From NCBI RefSeq assembly GCF_001713395.1, contig NZ_CP016450.1:2170001-2234000 (forward strand): a stretch of DNA of 64,000 bases, read 5' to 3'. The position numbers were made by a program, and so were the translations under genes. The notes under the pieces are model-generated. The model was not told the origin of the DNA, did not search any database, and was given only the letters and a program-made list of their open reading frames with translations. The stretch comes from Sinorhizobium sp. RAC02 (GTDB lineage Bacteria > Pseudomonadota > Alphaproteobacteria > Rhizobiales > Rhizobiaceae). Of this stretch, positions 44,288 through 53,470 are shown in pieces (position 1 is the stretch's first letter; each line of letters opens with the position of its first letter).

Positions 44288-45250
44288 TCAAGCCGCGCTC
44301 TTGGTCCAGTTCACGCCGCCGGCATCCGTCAGCAGGAAGGCTTCGCCGCAGGCCTTTGCAAGCGCGCGCACGCGCAGAATGTAGCTCTGGCGCTCGGTGA
44401 CGGAGATCACGCCACGCGCATCCAGCAAGTTGAAGACGTGGCTGGCCTTGATGCATTGGTCATAGGCCGGCAGCACGCATTTGTGCAGGCGCTGGTTATC
44501 CGCATCGCCCGGCGCACCGGCGGCGAGCAGCGCCTGGCACTCCTTCTCCGCATCGATGAAATGGCGGTGCAGCATGGCCGTGTCGGCGAATTCGAAGTTG
44601 TGGCGGGAATATTCCTGCTCGGCCTGCAGGAAGACGTCACCATAGGTGATCTTTTCATCGCCCTCGCGGCCGTTGAAGTTGAGGTCGTAGACATTGTCGA
44701 CGCCCTGCACATACATGGCGAGGCGCTCGAGGCCATAGGTCAGTTCGCCTGCGACCGGCGAGCATTCGATGCCGCAGACCTGCTGGAAATAGGTGAACTG
44801 CGAGACTTCCATGCCGTCGCACCAGCATTCCCAGCCGAGACCCCAGGCGCCGAGCGTCGGGCTTTCCCAGTCGTCCTCGACGAAGCGCACGTCGTGCAGC
44901 AGCGGATCGAGGCCGATGGCAGCGAGCGAGCCGAGATAGAGTTCCTGAAGGTTCGACGGGTTCGGCTTCAGGATGACCTGGTACTGGTAGTAGTGCTGGA
45001 GACGGTTGGGGTTTTCGCCGTAGCGGCCGTCGGACGGGCGGCGCGACGGCTGCACATAGGCGGCGCGCCATGGGCGCGGACCCAACGCCCGCAGCGTCGT
45101 TGCCGGGTGGAACGTGCCCGCACCCACTTCCATGTCATAGGGCTGAAGCACCGCACAGCCCTTGTCCGCCCAATAGGCGTGCAACGTCAGGATCAGCCCC
45201 TGGAAGGAGCGGGTCGGGTTCATGTGGTCAGGCAGGGCGGCAGAGGTCAT
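44288..45250 (-). CDS. glyQ: glycyl-tRNA synthetase alpha subunit
   Basis: A 320-residue catalytic subunit of the tetrameric GlyRS. Signatures: [59 protein letters not shown] (N-terminal, read in pieces), [54 protein letters not shown] (class II motif region). ATG at 45250; an ATG 9 codons later (MNPTRSF) is an alternative start. Its partner glyS is about 4.7 kb downstream, split by higBA, DUF2207/lemA and a hydrolase on the other strand. Confidence 0.96.
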   Translation of the reverse strand: MTSAALPDHMNPTRSFQGLILTLHAYWADKGCAVLQPYDMEVGAGTFHPATTLRALGPRPWRAAYVQPSRRPSDGRYGENPNRLQHYYQYQVILKPNPSNLQELYLGSLAAIGLDPLLHDVRFVEDDWESPTLGAWGLGWECWCDGMEVSQFTYFQQVCGIECSPVAGELTYGLERLAMYVQGVDNVYDLNFNGREGDEKITYGDVFLQAEQEYSRHNFEFADTAMLHRHFIDAEKECQALLAAGAPGDADNQRLHKCVLPAYDQCIKASHVFNLLDARGVISVTERQSYILRVRALAKACGEAFLLTDAGGVNWTKSAA

Positions 45251-45343
45251 CGGTTTCGTCCAGCATTCTTTGGAAAAGCTGGCGGACTGGTGCCACGATG
45301 CGCCCAAGGGGTCAAGGGTTTCGGGCGGCTGCCTGCAATGCGC

Positions 45344-46414
45344 TCAATGCCGTTCGAGCGAACGGAAGAGGCCCGAGCCGGCAACCTGCGTGACGGCCTG
45401 GACCCGCTGGGGTGCCAAATCCGGCACCTGGCTCATCTGCCGACGAAGGCCGCCCGGCACGCGTGAACCGTACCAGGCCGCAAGCACCGGCAGTTCACGG
45501 CGCAACGAACCTGACGCCCGCCAGCCAAGTGCGCGCAGCGCCTGCGTATCGAGCGGCGAGCGGGTGACATTGCCGGGCCGGCCGCCGGTGAAGCTGACGC
45601 CTGCGACGGAGCCCTGAACCGTATCGAGCACCATGCGGGCGATGGAAAGGACATCGTACAGCTCGTCGCCGGCGACGTTGTAGGTGGCGTTTTCCGCGCC
45701 GCTGGAAACGACGGCGCGCAAGGCCGAGCAGACATCCGCGACGGTGACGAAGGCCCGCTTCTGCGCGCCGTCGCCATGCACCGGAAGCGGCCGGCCGACG
45801 GTCGCGAACTCCATGAAGCGCGGCAGCAGCTTTTCCGCGTTCTGGCGCGTGCCGACGATGTTGACCGGGCGCAGTACGCGGATATCGAGATCGAAGGACC
45901 GGCGCAGGCCGGCGATCAGCATCTCCGCGGCGGCCTTGGAGGCGCCGTGCGGATTGTCGGGCAGCAGCGGCGCGAGCTCACCGATCGGCTGGCCGTTGCC
46001 GGCGCCGTAGACTTCGGCGGAACTGATATGGATCATCAGCGGCACGCGGCGGCGGCCCATCGCCTCCACCAGAACCTGGGTGCCGAGCGCATTGGCGAGC
46101 GTGAAGCGTTCCGGCACGGAAAAGGCCCGCTCGACATGGCTTTCGCCCGCCGTATGGACCACGAGATCGGCATCCTTCAAAACCTCGGTCACAAGGTCGA
46201 GATTGCCGACGTCGCCTTCCTGCAACGTCACGCGGCCCGTGCGGAAGGCCGCATCGAGATGCGACATGTCGGCAGCATAGGTGACGGAATCGAGCACGCG
46301 AATGCGCGCATTCGGGCAATGGGCGAGGAGGTCATCGACGATGTGCGAACCGACGAAGCCAGCACCACCCGTCACGACGATGGTGCGAATCCGGTCGAGG
46401 TCGAGCGAGGCCAT
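45344..46414 (-). CDS. RmlB-like epimerase/dehydratase lacking the catalytic tyrosine
   Basis: A 356-residue short-chain dehydrogenase/reductase-type protein. NAD-binding TGGAGFVGSHIVDDLL is intact. The next motif reads HISSAEVYGAG. Where family members have P-Y-S-A-S-K, this protein has P-H-G-A-S-K, so the catalytic Tyr is replaced by His; Lys is kept. This would disable usual epimerase/dehydratase chemistry. Possibly a non-canonical or regulatory relative, or the active site has changed. It is the first of several minus-strand genes leading to glyQ. Upstream gap contains a TTAACC inverted pair. Confidence 0.85.
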   Translation of the reverse strand: MASLDLDRIRTIVVTGGAGFVGSHIVDDLLAHCPNARIRVLDSVTYAADMSHLDAAFRTGRVTLQEGDVGNLDLVTEVLKDADLVVHTAGESHVERAFSVPERFTLANALGTQVLVEAMGRRRVPLMIHISSAEVYGAGNGQPIGELAPLLPDNPHGASKAAAEMLIAGLRRSFDLDIRVLRPVNIVGTRQNAEKLLPRFMEFATVGRPLPVHGDGAQKRAFVTVADVCSALRAVVSSGAENATYNVAGDELYDVLSIARMVLDTVQGSVAGVSFTGGRPGNVTRSPLDTQALRALGWRASGSLRRELPVLAAWYGSRVPGGLRRQMSQVPDLAPQRVQAVTQVAGSGLFRSLERH

Positions 46415-46536
46415 GGTGTACTCCGTTCATTGCAGGCGCATCAGAGGGGCGCCCTCATGGCGACCCTGACCGCTAGATCGGTCTTCCTGCGCGCGAGGGC
46501 AAGTAAAACCCCAGGCTGCATGTGCGTAAATCCGAT

Positions 46537-46561
46537 ATTAACCTTACGTAGAATGGTTAAT
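46537..46561. promoter_or_regulatory. inverted pair ATTAACC-N11-GGTTAAT
   Basis: ATTAACC (46537-46543) and GGTTAAT (46555-46561). The same half-sites with N9 spacing occur at 63534-63562, so this may be a real binding motif (TTAACC is also one half of a CtrA-type site). It lies 123 bases before the epimerase-like gene. Confidence 0.35.
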
Positions 46562-46626
46562 GTACCAGGCCGGCACGAACGGCTCGTTTTGCCGGTCCCA
46601 CGACGACACGCGGCTGTGCCGCAACG

Positions 46627-46818
46627 CTACTCGTCGTCCCGGCGCACGCGGTACTCTCCCGTTTCCGGATCCTTGACGAGCGTGCCGGTTGCGCCGGTGC
46701 GGCGCTCTTCCTGGGCGCGCTTGTTGATCTTGCTCAGCCGCTCGGCATCCGCAATGAACTTGCGGTAGCCGAACCAGGCAACGCCGACGACCAGAAGCAG
46801 AAAGATGAACTGGGCCAT
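46627..46818 (-). CDS. small membrane protein, 63 residues
   Basis: A short gene with an N-terminal TM (QFIFLLLVVGVAWFGYRKF) and a conserved charged tail TLVKDPETGEYRVRRDD. Comparable short proteins are found in other rhizobia next to the S49 peptidase, 27 bases upstream, so it is a likely partner. Function unknown. Confidence 0.7.
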   Translation of the reverse strand: MAQFIFLLLVVGVAWFGYRKFIADAERLSKINKRAQEERRTGATGTLVKDPETGEYRVRRDDE

Positions 46819-46845
46819 AGCCCCTCCCCCAAAAACTATTGCGCC

Positions 46846-47721
46846 TTATCCGGAAAGCCCGAAGCGGCCCCACAGCGCCTTTTCTTCCGCGAGCCCGGCG
46901 ACCGCCGCGACGCCAGCCGAACCTATACGGCCCGCCATGTCCTCGGAAAGCCCCCCGATGCCCGGCGCCTTGCGGCCGAACAGACCCTTGGGCGCCGAAA
47001 CCAGCTCAAGCCGCGTCTTCGGCCCGTAGCGCCGCTTCAACTCCGAACGCATGTCCGAGAGCCCGTCGACGAGGCCGAGCGTCTTCCCCCGGCCGCCGGT
47101 CCAGAACAGGCCGGAAAACAGGTCCGGGTCGTCGGCGAGTTTTGCGCCGCGACGCTCCTTCACCATGTCGATGAAGACCTGGTGGATTTCGAGCTGGAGC
47201 GACTTCAGATACTCGATATCGCTCTCGCGCTCTGGCTGGAATGGATCGAGGATCGCCTTGTTGCTGCCGGCCGTATAGACGCGGCGCTCGACACCGATCT
47301 TCTTCAGCATTTCCGGAAAGCCGAAGCCGCCGGAGACGACGCCGATGGAGCCGACGATCGAGGTGGGGTCGGCAAAGATCTCGTCGCCGGCAAGCGCGAT
47401 CATGTAACCGCCGGACGCCGCGACATCCTCGACGAAGACGAGCACGCGCTTGTTGTTCTCGGCTGCGAGCTCACGAATACGCTGGAAGATCAGGCGCGAC
47501 TGGACCGGCGAGCCACCGGGCGAGTTGATGGAGATCGCCACCGCCGGTGCCTGCTTGTAGGCAAAAGCCTTTTCCAGTGCGGGTGCCGCCGTGGCGAGAT
47601 TGAGCGGCGGCCGAAACTGGCTGCCCGTCGCCATGATCGCTCCGCTCAGCCTGACGACCGGGATTGCGACACCTTCCTTGCGAAATCTCTTCGGCACCAG
47701 CGTCTTCAAAAATCCGGCCAT
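46846..47721 (-). CDS. S49 family peptidase (SppA/SohB-like)
   Basis: A 291-residue protease. The S49 core is visible: VAISINSPGGSPVQS, VEDVAASGGYMIALAGDEIFADPTSIVGSIGV with the catalytic Ser in ASGGY. The half-size length fits a SohB-type single-domain form. These enzymes digest signal peptides or act in membrane protein quality control. No signal peptide was detected; start at 47721 (ATG) is preferred over a longer frame to 47781 that lacks similarity. Confidence 0.9.
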   Translation of the reverse strand: MAGFLKTLVPKRFRKEGVAIPVVRLSGAIMATGSQFRPPLNLATAAPALEKAFAYKQAPAVAISINSPGGSPVQSRLIFQRIRELAAENNKRVLVFVEDVAASGGYMIALAGDEIFADPTSIVGSIGVVSGGFGFPEMLKKIGVERRVYTAGSNKAILDPFQPERESDIEYLKSLQLEIHQVFIDMVKERRGAKLADDPDLFSGLFWTGGRGKTLGLVDGLSDMRSELKRRYGPKTRLELVSAPKGLFGRKAPGIGGLSEDMAGRIGSAGVAAVAGLAEEKALWGRFGLSG

Positions 47722-47793
47722 CACGCGATCCTGTCTCCTGTTTATCTGCCCGGCTGATGTATGCACGACGGGCGAAAACACAATGGCGCGCCC

Positions 47794-48609
47794 TCAAATT
47801 CGGGTTTTTGACAGGCGTGGATAGCTGGCACGGCCATTGTTGAGATCGTTCACGAAGGGCGCGAAGGCATGCTGCGGGCCGTCATGCATCACGAGCGGCA
47901 TGCGCAAGGCAAGGCGCGCGCGCGAACCCTTTATGGCGGTCACGAGGATACGATGGGCGCTTTCGCCCGTGCGGGGGTGGATGGGCGTGATCTCGATGCC
48001 GCCGACGCGGTGGCCGCAGGCGGCAATGATGTCGGCGATCGATTCCGGCCGGGCGATCAGCGAGAGTTGGCCTCCGGGCTTGAGGATGGCGCTTGCCGTC
48101 CTGATCCAGCGCTCGAAGAGGTCATCGTCCATCGCATGCGCCTCCGCCCTCAACGCGTCCGGCGTCCGCCGGTCGGCGCCATCGTTGAAGGGCGGGTTCA
48201 TGATGACGTGGTCGTGCACGTCGTCGGACAAGCCGGCGGCCACGCGTGCCCTGCCGGACAGCGACACATCCGCCTCCAGAACGGAAACACGCCCGGCGAA
48301 GGCCGCATTCGAAGCCAAGGCGACCGACTTGCGGGCGAACTCGGCCATCAGGGGCGAACGCTCAACGAGCAGCACCTCGGCTTTTTCGATGCGCGCGGCA
48401 ACGGCAAGGCCGGCGGCCCCGGCGCCCGCGCCAAGATCCGCCACCCGCATCGGCCCGTCGCCGGCGACGAGGGCAGCAAGCAGCATCGCATCCATGCCGG
48501 AGCGGTGCCCTATGCCCTTCGGCTGGACGACGTGGAACCGGCCGTAGTGGAAGGCATCGACGGTTTCGGTGACAGCCGTCTGCGCGAACGTCGGGCCGGC
48601 ATCGCTCAC
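47794..48609 (-). CDS. tRNA1(Val) N6-adenine methyltransferase-like (TrmN6)
   Basis: A 271-residue Rossmann methyltransferase. Motif I is VADLGAGAGAAGLAVA; the amino-methyltransferase motif NPPFNDG (as NPPF) identifies N6-adenine-type chemistry. The QPKGIGHRSGMDAMLLAALV segment near the N-terminus is typical of TrmN6/YfiC proteins. Overlaps the DUF2007 gene by four bases, so translationally coupled. Confidence 0.88.
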   Translation of the reverse strand: MSDAGPTFAQTAVTETVDAFHYGRFHVVQPKGIGHRSGMDAMLLAALVAGDGPMRVADLGAGAGAAGLAVAARIEKAEVLLVERSPLMAEFARKSVALASNAAFAGRVSVLEADVSLSGRARVAAGLSDDVHDHVIMNPPFNDGADRRTPDALRAEAHAMDDDLFERWIRTASAILKPGGQLSLIARPESIADIIAACGHRVGGIEITPIHPRTGESAHRILVTAIKGSRARLALRMPLVMHDGPQHAFAPFVNDLNNGRASYPRLSKTRI

Positions 48610-48827
48610 GGGCGCAGCTCCGCCGCCAACCCCGCATCCTGGAAAATCTGCCGTGCCTCATCCTCCCGGTCGATCTCGACCAGGAAGCGGCGCGGCAGCA
48701 TGCCGAGAGAGCCTTCGAGGATACTCATCGCCTCGTCGGCGATCAGGCAATGGATGCCGGCTTCCTTCATCAGGCTTTCCGCAAAGGAAAGCAGCACGGC
48801 GTCGTTGGTACGGATCAGTTCGATCAT
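48606..48827 (-). CDS. DUF2007 protein
   Basis: A 73-residue DUF2007 (putative signal transducing, PII-like-fold) protein: IRTNDAVLLSFAESLMKEAGIHCLIADEAMSILEGSLGMLPRRFLVEIDREDEARQIF (read in segments), ending with an ILE.G.L..P-type strand. ATG at 48827. Four-base overlap with the trmN6-like gene downstream. Divergent from ispB. Confidence 0.82.
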   Translation of the reverse strand: MIELIRTNDAVLLSFAESLMKEAGIHCLIADEAMSILEGSLGMLPRRFLVEIDREDEARQIFQDAGLAAELRP

Positions 48828-48935
48828 TCCGGTCTTTTTCCAGCCATTATTGCCGAGGCGGGACAATTCGCCTCTTGCCGCAGCAAGCCTCGCTTTCTAT
48901 TGTCTTTCAACAAAAATGAACAGGAGTCCGGGCAT

Positions 48936-49952
48936 TTGGGCGTCGTGATACCGCTTGAAGAAGGCAAAAACAAACAGGCGTCGGTCAAGCCGCTCGTCGA
49001 CCTCACGAAGGCCGACATGGAGCGGGTGAACCAGCTCATCCTGTCGAAGGCCGGTTCCGACGTGCAGATGATTCCGGAGGTTGCCAACCACCTGATCTCG
49101 TCCGGTGGCAAGCGCTTGCGCCCCATGCTGACGCTCGCCTCGGCCGCGATGTTCGGCTACGACGGCGACCATCACATCAAGCTCGCGACCAGCGTCGAGT
49201 TCATGCACACGGCAACGCTTTTGCATGACGACGTGGTGGACGAAAGCGACCTGCGCCGCGGCAAATCGACCGCGCGCATGATCTGGGGCAACCAGGCGAG
49301 CGTGCTCGTCGGCGACTTCCTGCTCGGCCAGGCCTTCAAGATGATGGTCGAGGTCGGCTCGCTGGAGGCGCTCGACGTGCTGTCGACGGCTGCGACCGTG
49401 ATCGCCGAAGGCGAGGTGCTGCAGCTCTCCGTCGCCAAGAACATGGAGACGACCGAGGACGACTATCTGCAGGTCATTCGCGCCAAGACAGCCGCACTCT
49501 TTGCCGCGGCCGCCGAAGTCGGCCCGATCATCGCCAGCACGACCAAGGCGGAGCGCAATGCGCTGAAATCCTACGGCATGAATCTCGGCCTCGCCTTCCA
49601 GCTCGTCGACGACGCGCTGGATTACGGCGGCAAGGCCGCCGACCTCGGCAAGAACACTGGCGACGATTTCCGCGAAGGCAAGATCACGCTGCCGGTCATT
49701 CTCGCCTGGCGCCGCGGCACGGCGGAAGACCGCGCCTTCTGGCGGGACGCCATCGAAGGCGGCCAGAGCGACGACGCCAATCTGGAACGTGCGTTCGGCC
49801 TGATCACCCGCTATGGTGGCCTGACGGACACGATCGCTCGCGCCCAGCACTACGGCATGATCGCCCGCGATGCGCTCGCCCCCCTGCCGGCCAGCCCCTG
49901 GAAGAACGCGCTGCTCGAAGTCATCGACTTCTCCATCGCCCGCGTCAGCTGA
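48936..49952 (+). CDS. ispB: polyprenyl diphosphate synthase
   Basis: A 338-residue trans-prenyltransferase making the long polyprenyl chain used by UbiA for ubiquinone. Both Asp-rich motifs are present: DDVVDE in LLHDDVVDESDLRRG and DDALDYGGK, with GGKRLRPML near the N-terminus. Chain length (octa or deca) cannot be told from sequence. The best start is a TTG at 48936, with AGGAG ten bases before; the peptide begins GVVIPLEE. Divergent from DUF2007. Confidence 0.94.
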   Translation: MGVVIPLEEGKNKQASVKPLVDLTKADMERVNQLILSKAGSDVQMIPEVANHLISSGGKRLRPMLTLASAAMFGYDGDHHIKLATSVEFMHTATLLHDDVVDESDLRRGKSTARMIWGNQASVLVGDFLLGQAFKMMVEVGSLEALDVLSTAATVIAEGEVLQLSVAKNMETTEDDYLQVIRAKTAALFAAAAEVGPIIASTTKAERNALKSYGMNLGLAFQLVDDALDYGGKAADLGKNTGDDFREGKITLPVILAWRRGTAEDRAFWRDAIEGGQSDDANLERAFGLITRYGGLTDTIARAQHYGMIARDALAPLPASPWKNALLEVIDFSIARVS

Positions 49953-50115
49953 TCGGGACAGCCCAAAACGGTCCGGCAGGATTTTCTTGCCGCACCGCGC
50001 CAAAAAAGCCATTCTCTACCGTCATGAGTCCGTGACTGATTTGGGCGCCATCGTGGCAGGATTTGTCATGCACGGCTTCCGGGGCTTATTTCATTCCTGC
50101 TGGAAAGGCATTTTG

Positions 50116-51957
50116 ATGCGGCATTCCCTTCTCCTTCGGCTTCTTTCCGGCGTGGCGATTGCGGCCAGCCTCGTGCTGACCGGCCCGCTCGCGGCCTTCG
50201 CGGAGGAAAAGCCCGCAGCGGTTGCCGCCGAGGAAACGCCGTTCGACCCCTTGGGTGTCAACACCTTCTCCGGCGCGTTCCTCGCCGCCCGCACGGCGGA
50301 TTTCGACAAGGACTACGAGACCGCCGTCACGCTGTACAAGATCGCGCTGCAGTTCGACCCGACCAACCCGGATGTCAAGCAGCGGCTGATGATCACCCAG
50401 CTGATGAACGGCGATTTCGAGGAAGGCGTGAAGCTCGCCGACACGCTGAAGAACGATTCGTCCGTCGAGCGCATCACCTCCGTCGTGCGCGGCATGGAGG
50501 CGATCCGCAAACGGGAATACAAGAGCGCGGAAAAGATCCTCGTCTACAAGGGGCCGAACGACCTCGACAAGATGATGAACGACCTGCTGCTCGCCTGGGC
50601 CAAGTTCGGCGACGGCAAGTCGAAGGAGGCGCTCAAGCTGATCAACGGGATGGAAGGGCCTGAATGGCTTGCCATCTTCAAGAACTACCATGCCGGCGCG
50701 CTCGCTGCCGCGGCCGGTGACAAGGCGACCGCGCGCGCACGCCTCAACGAGGCGATCCTCGACCGCAACGGTGCCGGTGCGGCACCCGACACGTTCATTC
50801 GTGCCGTCATGGCGCTCGCCCGCCTCGAAGCGCGCGAAGGCAACAAGCAGAAGGCGCTCGATGCGATTTCGGTCGGTGACAACTTCATCACCAGCTACGC
50901 ACCGCTGAAGGCGCTGCGCCAGAGCATCGACGCCGGCGAAAAGCAGGAACAGCAGGTGCGCACGGCCGCGCAAGGTGCCGCCGCCGTGCTGTTCTCGATC
51001 GGTGGGGCGCTCAACCGCGATGGCGCGGAAGACATCGTCTCGCTCTATCTCCAGGTCGCGCGCGCGCTGGACCCGGACAGCGACGACATGCTGGTGCTGC
51101 TCGGCGGCCTCGCCGAAAACCAGAAGAAGCCGCAAAAGGCGATCGACTATTATCGTGCCGTGCCGGAAAAGTCGCCGATGCGGCGTATTTCCGAGCTGCA
51201 ACTCGGCCTCAACCTCGCCGATACCGGCAAGGTCCCGGAGGCCAAGAAGCATCTTCAGGAACTGATCGATGCCGATCCCGCGGATCTGCGCAGCTATCTG
51301 GCACTTGGCAGCGTGCTTTCGGACGCCAAGGACTACAAGGACATGGCGGTGCTTTACGACCGCGCTGTCGAGGCGATCGGTTCGGTTCCGACACGCAACC
51401 ACTGGAGTGTCTTCTTCCAGCGCGGCATCGCCTATGAGCGGCTGAAGGAGTGGGAGAAGGCCGAGCCGAACTTCCGCAAAGCGCTGGAGCTGAACCCCGA
51501 GCAGCCGCAGGTGCTGAACTATCTGGGTTACTCCTGGGTGGACATGAACAAGAACCTCGACGAGGGCCTGGACATGATCCGTCGTGCCGTCACCCTCAAG
51601 CCCGATGACGGCTACATCGTCGATTCGCTCGGCTGGGCCTACTTCCGCCTGAACCGCTTCTCGGATGCTGTGGCGGAACTGGAGCGTGCGGCGGAGCTGA
51701 AGGCCGGCGACCCGACGATCAACGACCACCTGGGTGACGCCTACTGGCGCGTCGGCCGCAAGCTGGAGGCGACCTTCCAGTGGAACCGCGCGCTTGGCCT
51801 GAAGCCGGAAGAAGCGGAAATCCCGAAGATTAAGCTGAAGGTCGAGAACGGCCTGCCGGAACTGAAGAAGACCGAGCCCGCCTCCGCCGAAGCGAAGGAT
51901 GAAAAGCCGGTGCAGAATGTCTCTCCGGAAGGCGCTGCCACAGACCGCAAGTCGTAA
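50116..51957 (+). CDS. tetratricopeptide-repeat protein
   Basis: A 613-residue secreted TPR protein. The ATG at 50116 gives a leader (LLLRLLSGVAIAASLVLTGPLAAFA) and follows GGAAAGG. The rest is a series of TPR-like helices: AVTLYKIALQFDPTNPDVKQRL; YERLKEWEKAEPNFRKALELNPEQPQVLNYLGYSWVD; AYFRLNRFSDAVAELERAAELKAGDPTINDHLGDAYW. The C-terminal tail is Lys/Glu/Ala-rich. The stop TAA abuts the ispE start. Binding partner unknown. Confidence 0.88.
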   Translation: MRHSLLLRLLSGVAIAASLVLTGPLAAFAEEKPAAVAAEETPFDPLGVNTFSGAFLAARTADFDKDYETAVTLYKIALQFDPTNPDVKQRLMITQLMNGDFEEGVKLADTLKNDSSVERITSVVRGMEAIRKREYKSAEKILVYKGPNDLDKMMNDLLLAWAKFGDGKSKEALKLINGMEGPEWLAIFKNYHAGALAAAAGDKATARARLNEAILDRNGAGAAPDTFIRAVMALARLEAREGNKQKALDAISVGDNFITSYAPLKALRQSIDAGEKQEQQVRTAAQGAAAVLFSIGGALNRDGAEDIVSLYLQVARALDPDSDDMLVLLGGLAENQKKPQKAIDYYRAVPEKSPMRRISELQLGLNLADTGKVPEAKKHLQELIDADPADLRSYLALGSVLSDAKDYKDMAVLYDRAVEAIGSVPTRNHWSVFFQRGIAYERLKEWEKAEPNFRKALELNPEQPQVLNYLGYSWVDMNKNLDEGLDMIRRAVTLKPDDGYIVDSLGWAYFRLNRFSDAVAELERAAELKAGDPTINDHLGDAYWRVGRKLEATFQWNRALGLKPEEAEIPKIKLKVENGLPELKKTEPASAEAKDEKPVQNVSPEGAATDRKS

Positions 51958-52857
51958 ATGCAACGCGCCGACAGCCTGCCGGGCTTTGCCGTCATCGAGC
52001 AGGCCCCGGCCAAGATCAACCTCGCGCTCGCCGTTGTCGGCCAGCGCGAGGATGGCTACCATCTCCTCGACAGCCTGGTGACCTTCACCGCCTTCGGCGA
52101 CCGTATCGGCCTGTCGCCGGCGGCGGAAGATCGTCTCACGCTCTCCGGCCGTTTTGGCGATGCGCTTGCGGCTGACGCCGACAACCTCGTCGCCCGCGCT
52201 CGCGACCGGTTGCGTGCTGCCCTGGCCGAAGCCGGCCGGGTGGCTCCCCCGGTCCACATCCACCTCGAAAAGAACCTTCCCATCGCCTCCGGTATCGGTG
52301 GCGGTTCGGCGGATGCCGCCGCCACGTTGCGCGGTCTTCTCACGCTGTGGCAGGCTGACGTGCCGAAGACCGAGCTTGATGACATCGCACTCGGCCTCGG
52401 CGCCGATGTGCCGATGTGCCTTGCCAGCCGGCCGCTCGTCGCCCGCGGCATTGGCGAGGACATCACGCCGGTGCCGATGCCATCCCTGCCCATGGTGCTC
52501 GCCAACCCGCTCGTCGGGGTCTCGACGCCCGCTGTCTTCAAGGCACTGGCCTCGAAAAACAATCCGCCGCTCGTTCTCGACGTGGCGCCCGTCGACTGGC
52601 CGGCGGCGATCAGCCTGTTACGCAACGACCTGGAGCCCCCTGCCCGCGCGCTTTGCCCCGACATCGCCGCGATCTCCGAAAGCCTCGCCGCCACCGGCGC
52701 GACCCTGGTGCGCATGTCCGGTTCCGGCGCGACCTGTTTCGCGCTATACCCTTCCGATCAGGCGGCAGAAGCCGCGGCGACGGCGCTCTTGCGCCTGCAC
52801 CCGTCCTGGTTCTTCACCGCCACCCGCACGCTTGGAGCCGATGATGGCACACATTGA
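51958..52857 (+). CDS. ispE: 4-diphosphocytidyl-2-C-methyl-D-erythritol kinase
   Basis: A 299-residue GHMP kinase of the MEP pathway. APAKINLAL, KNLPIASGIGGGSADAAATLRGL (the ATP-binding glycine-rich motif) and MSGSGATCFAL are diagnostic. The ATG immediately follows the TAA of the TPR gene. With dxs and ispB it ties the window to isoprenoid synthesis. Confidence 0.95.
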   Translation: MQRADSLPGFAVIEQAPAKINLALAVVGQREDGYHLLDSLVTFTAFGDRIGLSPAAEDRLTLSGRFGDALAADADNLVARARDRLRAALAEAGRVAPPVHIHLEKNLPIASGIGGGSADAAATLRGLLTLWQADVPKTELDDIALGLGADVPMCLASRPLVARGIGEDITPVPMPSLPMVLANPLVGVSTPAVFKALASKNNPPLVLDVAPVDWPAAISLLRNDLEPPARALCPDIAAISESLAATGATLVRMSGSGATCFALYPSDQAAEAAATALLRLHPSWFFTATRTLGADDGTH

Positions 52858-53392
52858 CGAGACGAGGCCTTTTCTCCCGGTCGGCATCGCCGTGCTCACG
52901 GTCTCGGACACCCGCACGCCCGAAACGGATCGCTCCGGCGACACGCTCGTCGCCCGCATCGAGGAAGCCGGCCACCGCCTTATCGCACGCGCCATCGTGC
53001 CGGACGATATCGCTGCGATCCGCGCGCAGGTGGAGGCCTGGACACGCGATACCGCCGTGGACGTCGTCATCACCACCGGCGGCACGGGCTTTACCGGCCG
53101 CGACGTGACGCCTGAAGCGCTGGAACCGATCTTCGAAAAGCGCATGGACGGGTTTTCCGCGGTTTTTCACCGCATTTCCTACGACAAGATCGGCACATCG
53201 ACGATCCAGTCACGCGCGACCGGCGGCGTGCTGAACGCCACCTTCATCTTCGTTCTGCCCGGCTCACCCGGCGCCTGCAAGGATGCCTGGGACGGCATAT
53301 TGAAAGCGCAGCTCGACTATCGCCACATGCCCTGCAACTTCGTGGAAATCATGCCGCGCCTCGACGAGCACCTGAAGCGCACCGCGGGCTGA
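52844..53392 (+). CDS. moaB: molybdenum cofactor biosynthesis protein B
   Basis: A 182-residue MoaB/Mog family protein (molybdopterin adenylyltransferase-like). Landmarks: GIAVLTVSDTRTPETDRSGD, VVITTGGTGFTGRDVTPEA and FVLPGSPGACKDAWDGIL. ATG at 52844 overlaps the ispE tail by 14 bases, so translation is coupled; an adjacent ATG at 52841 is too close to the ribosome-binding site. Confidence 0.93.
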   Translation: MAHIDETRPFLPVGIAVLTVSDTRTPETDRSGDTLVARIEEAGHRLIARAIVPDDIAAIRAQVEAWTRDTAVDVVITTGGTGFTGRDVTPEALEPIFEKRMDGFSAVFHRISYDKIGTSTIQSRATGGVLNATFIFVLPGSPGACKDAWDGILKAQLDYRHMPCNFVEIMPRLDEHLKRTAG

Positions 53393-53470
53393 CCTGTTCC
53401 ATAGGGCACTGCGCGCCGCTTTCGCCGCGCCTATGACTCTCCCGGCAACAGAGAGACGAGGAGAGCGAAC

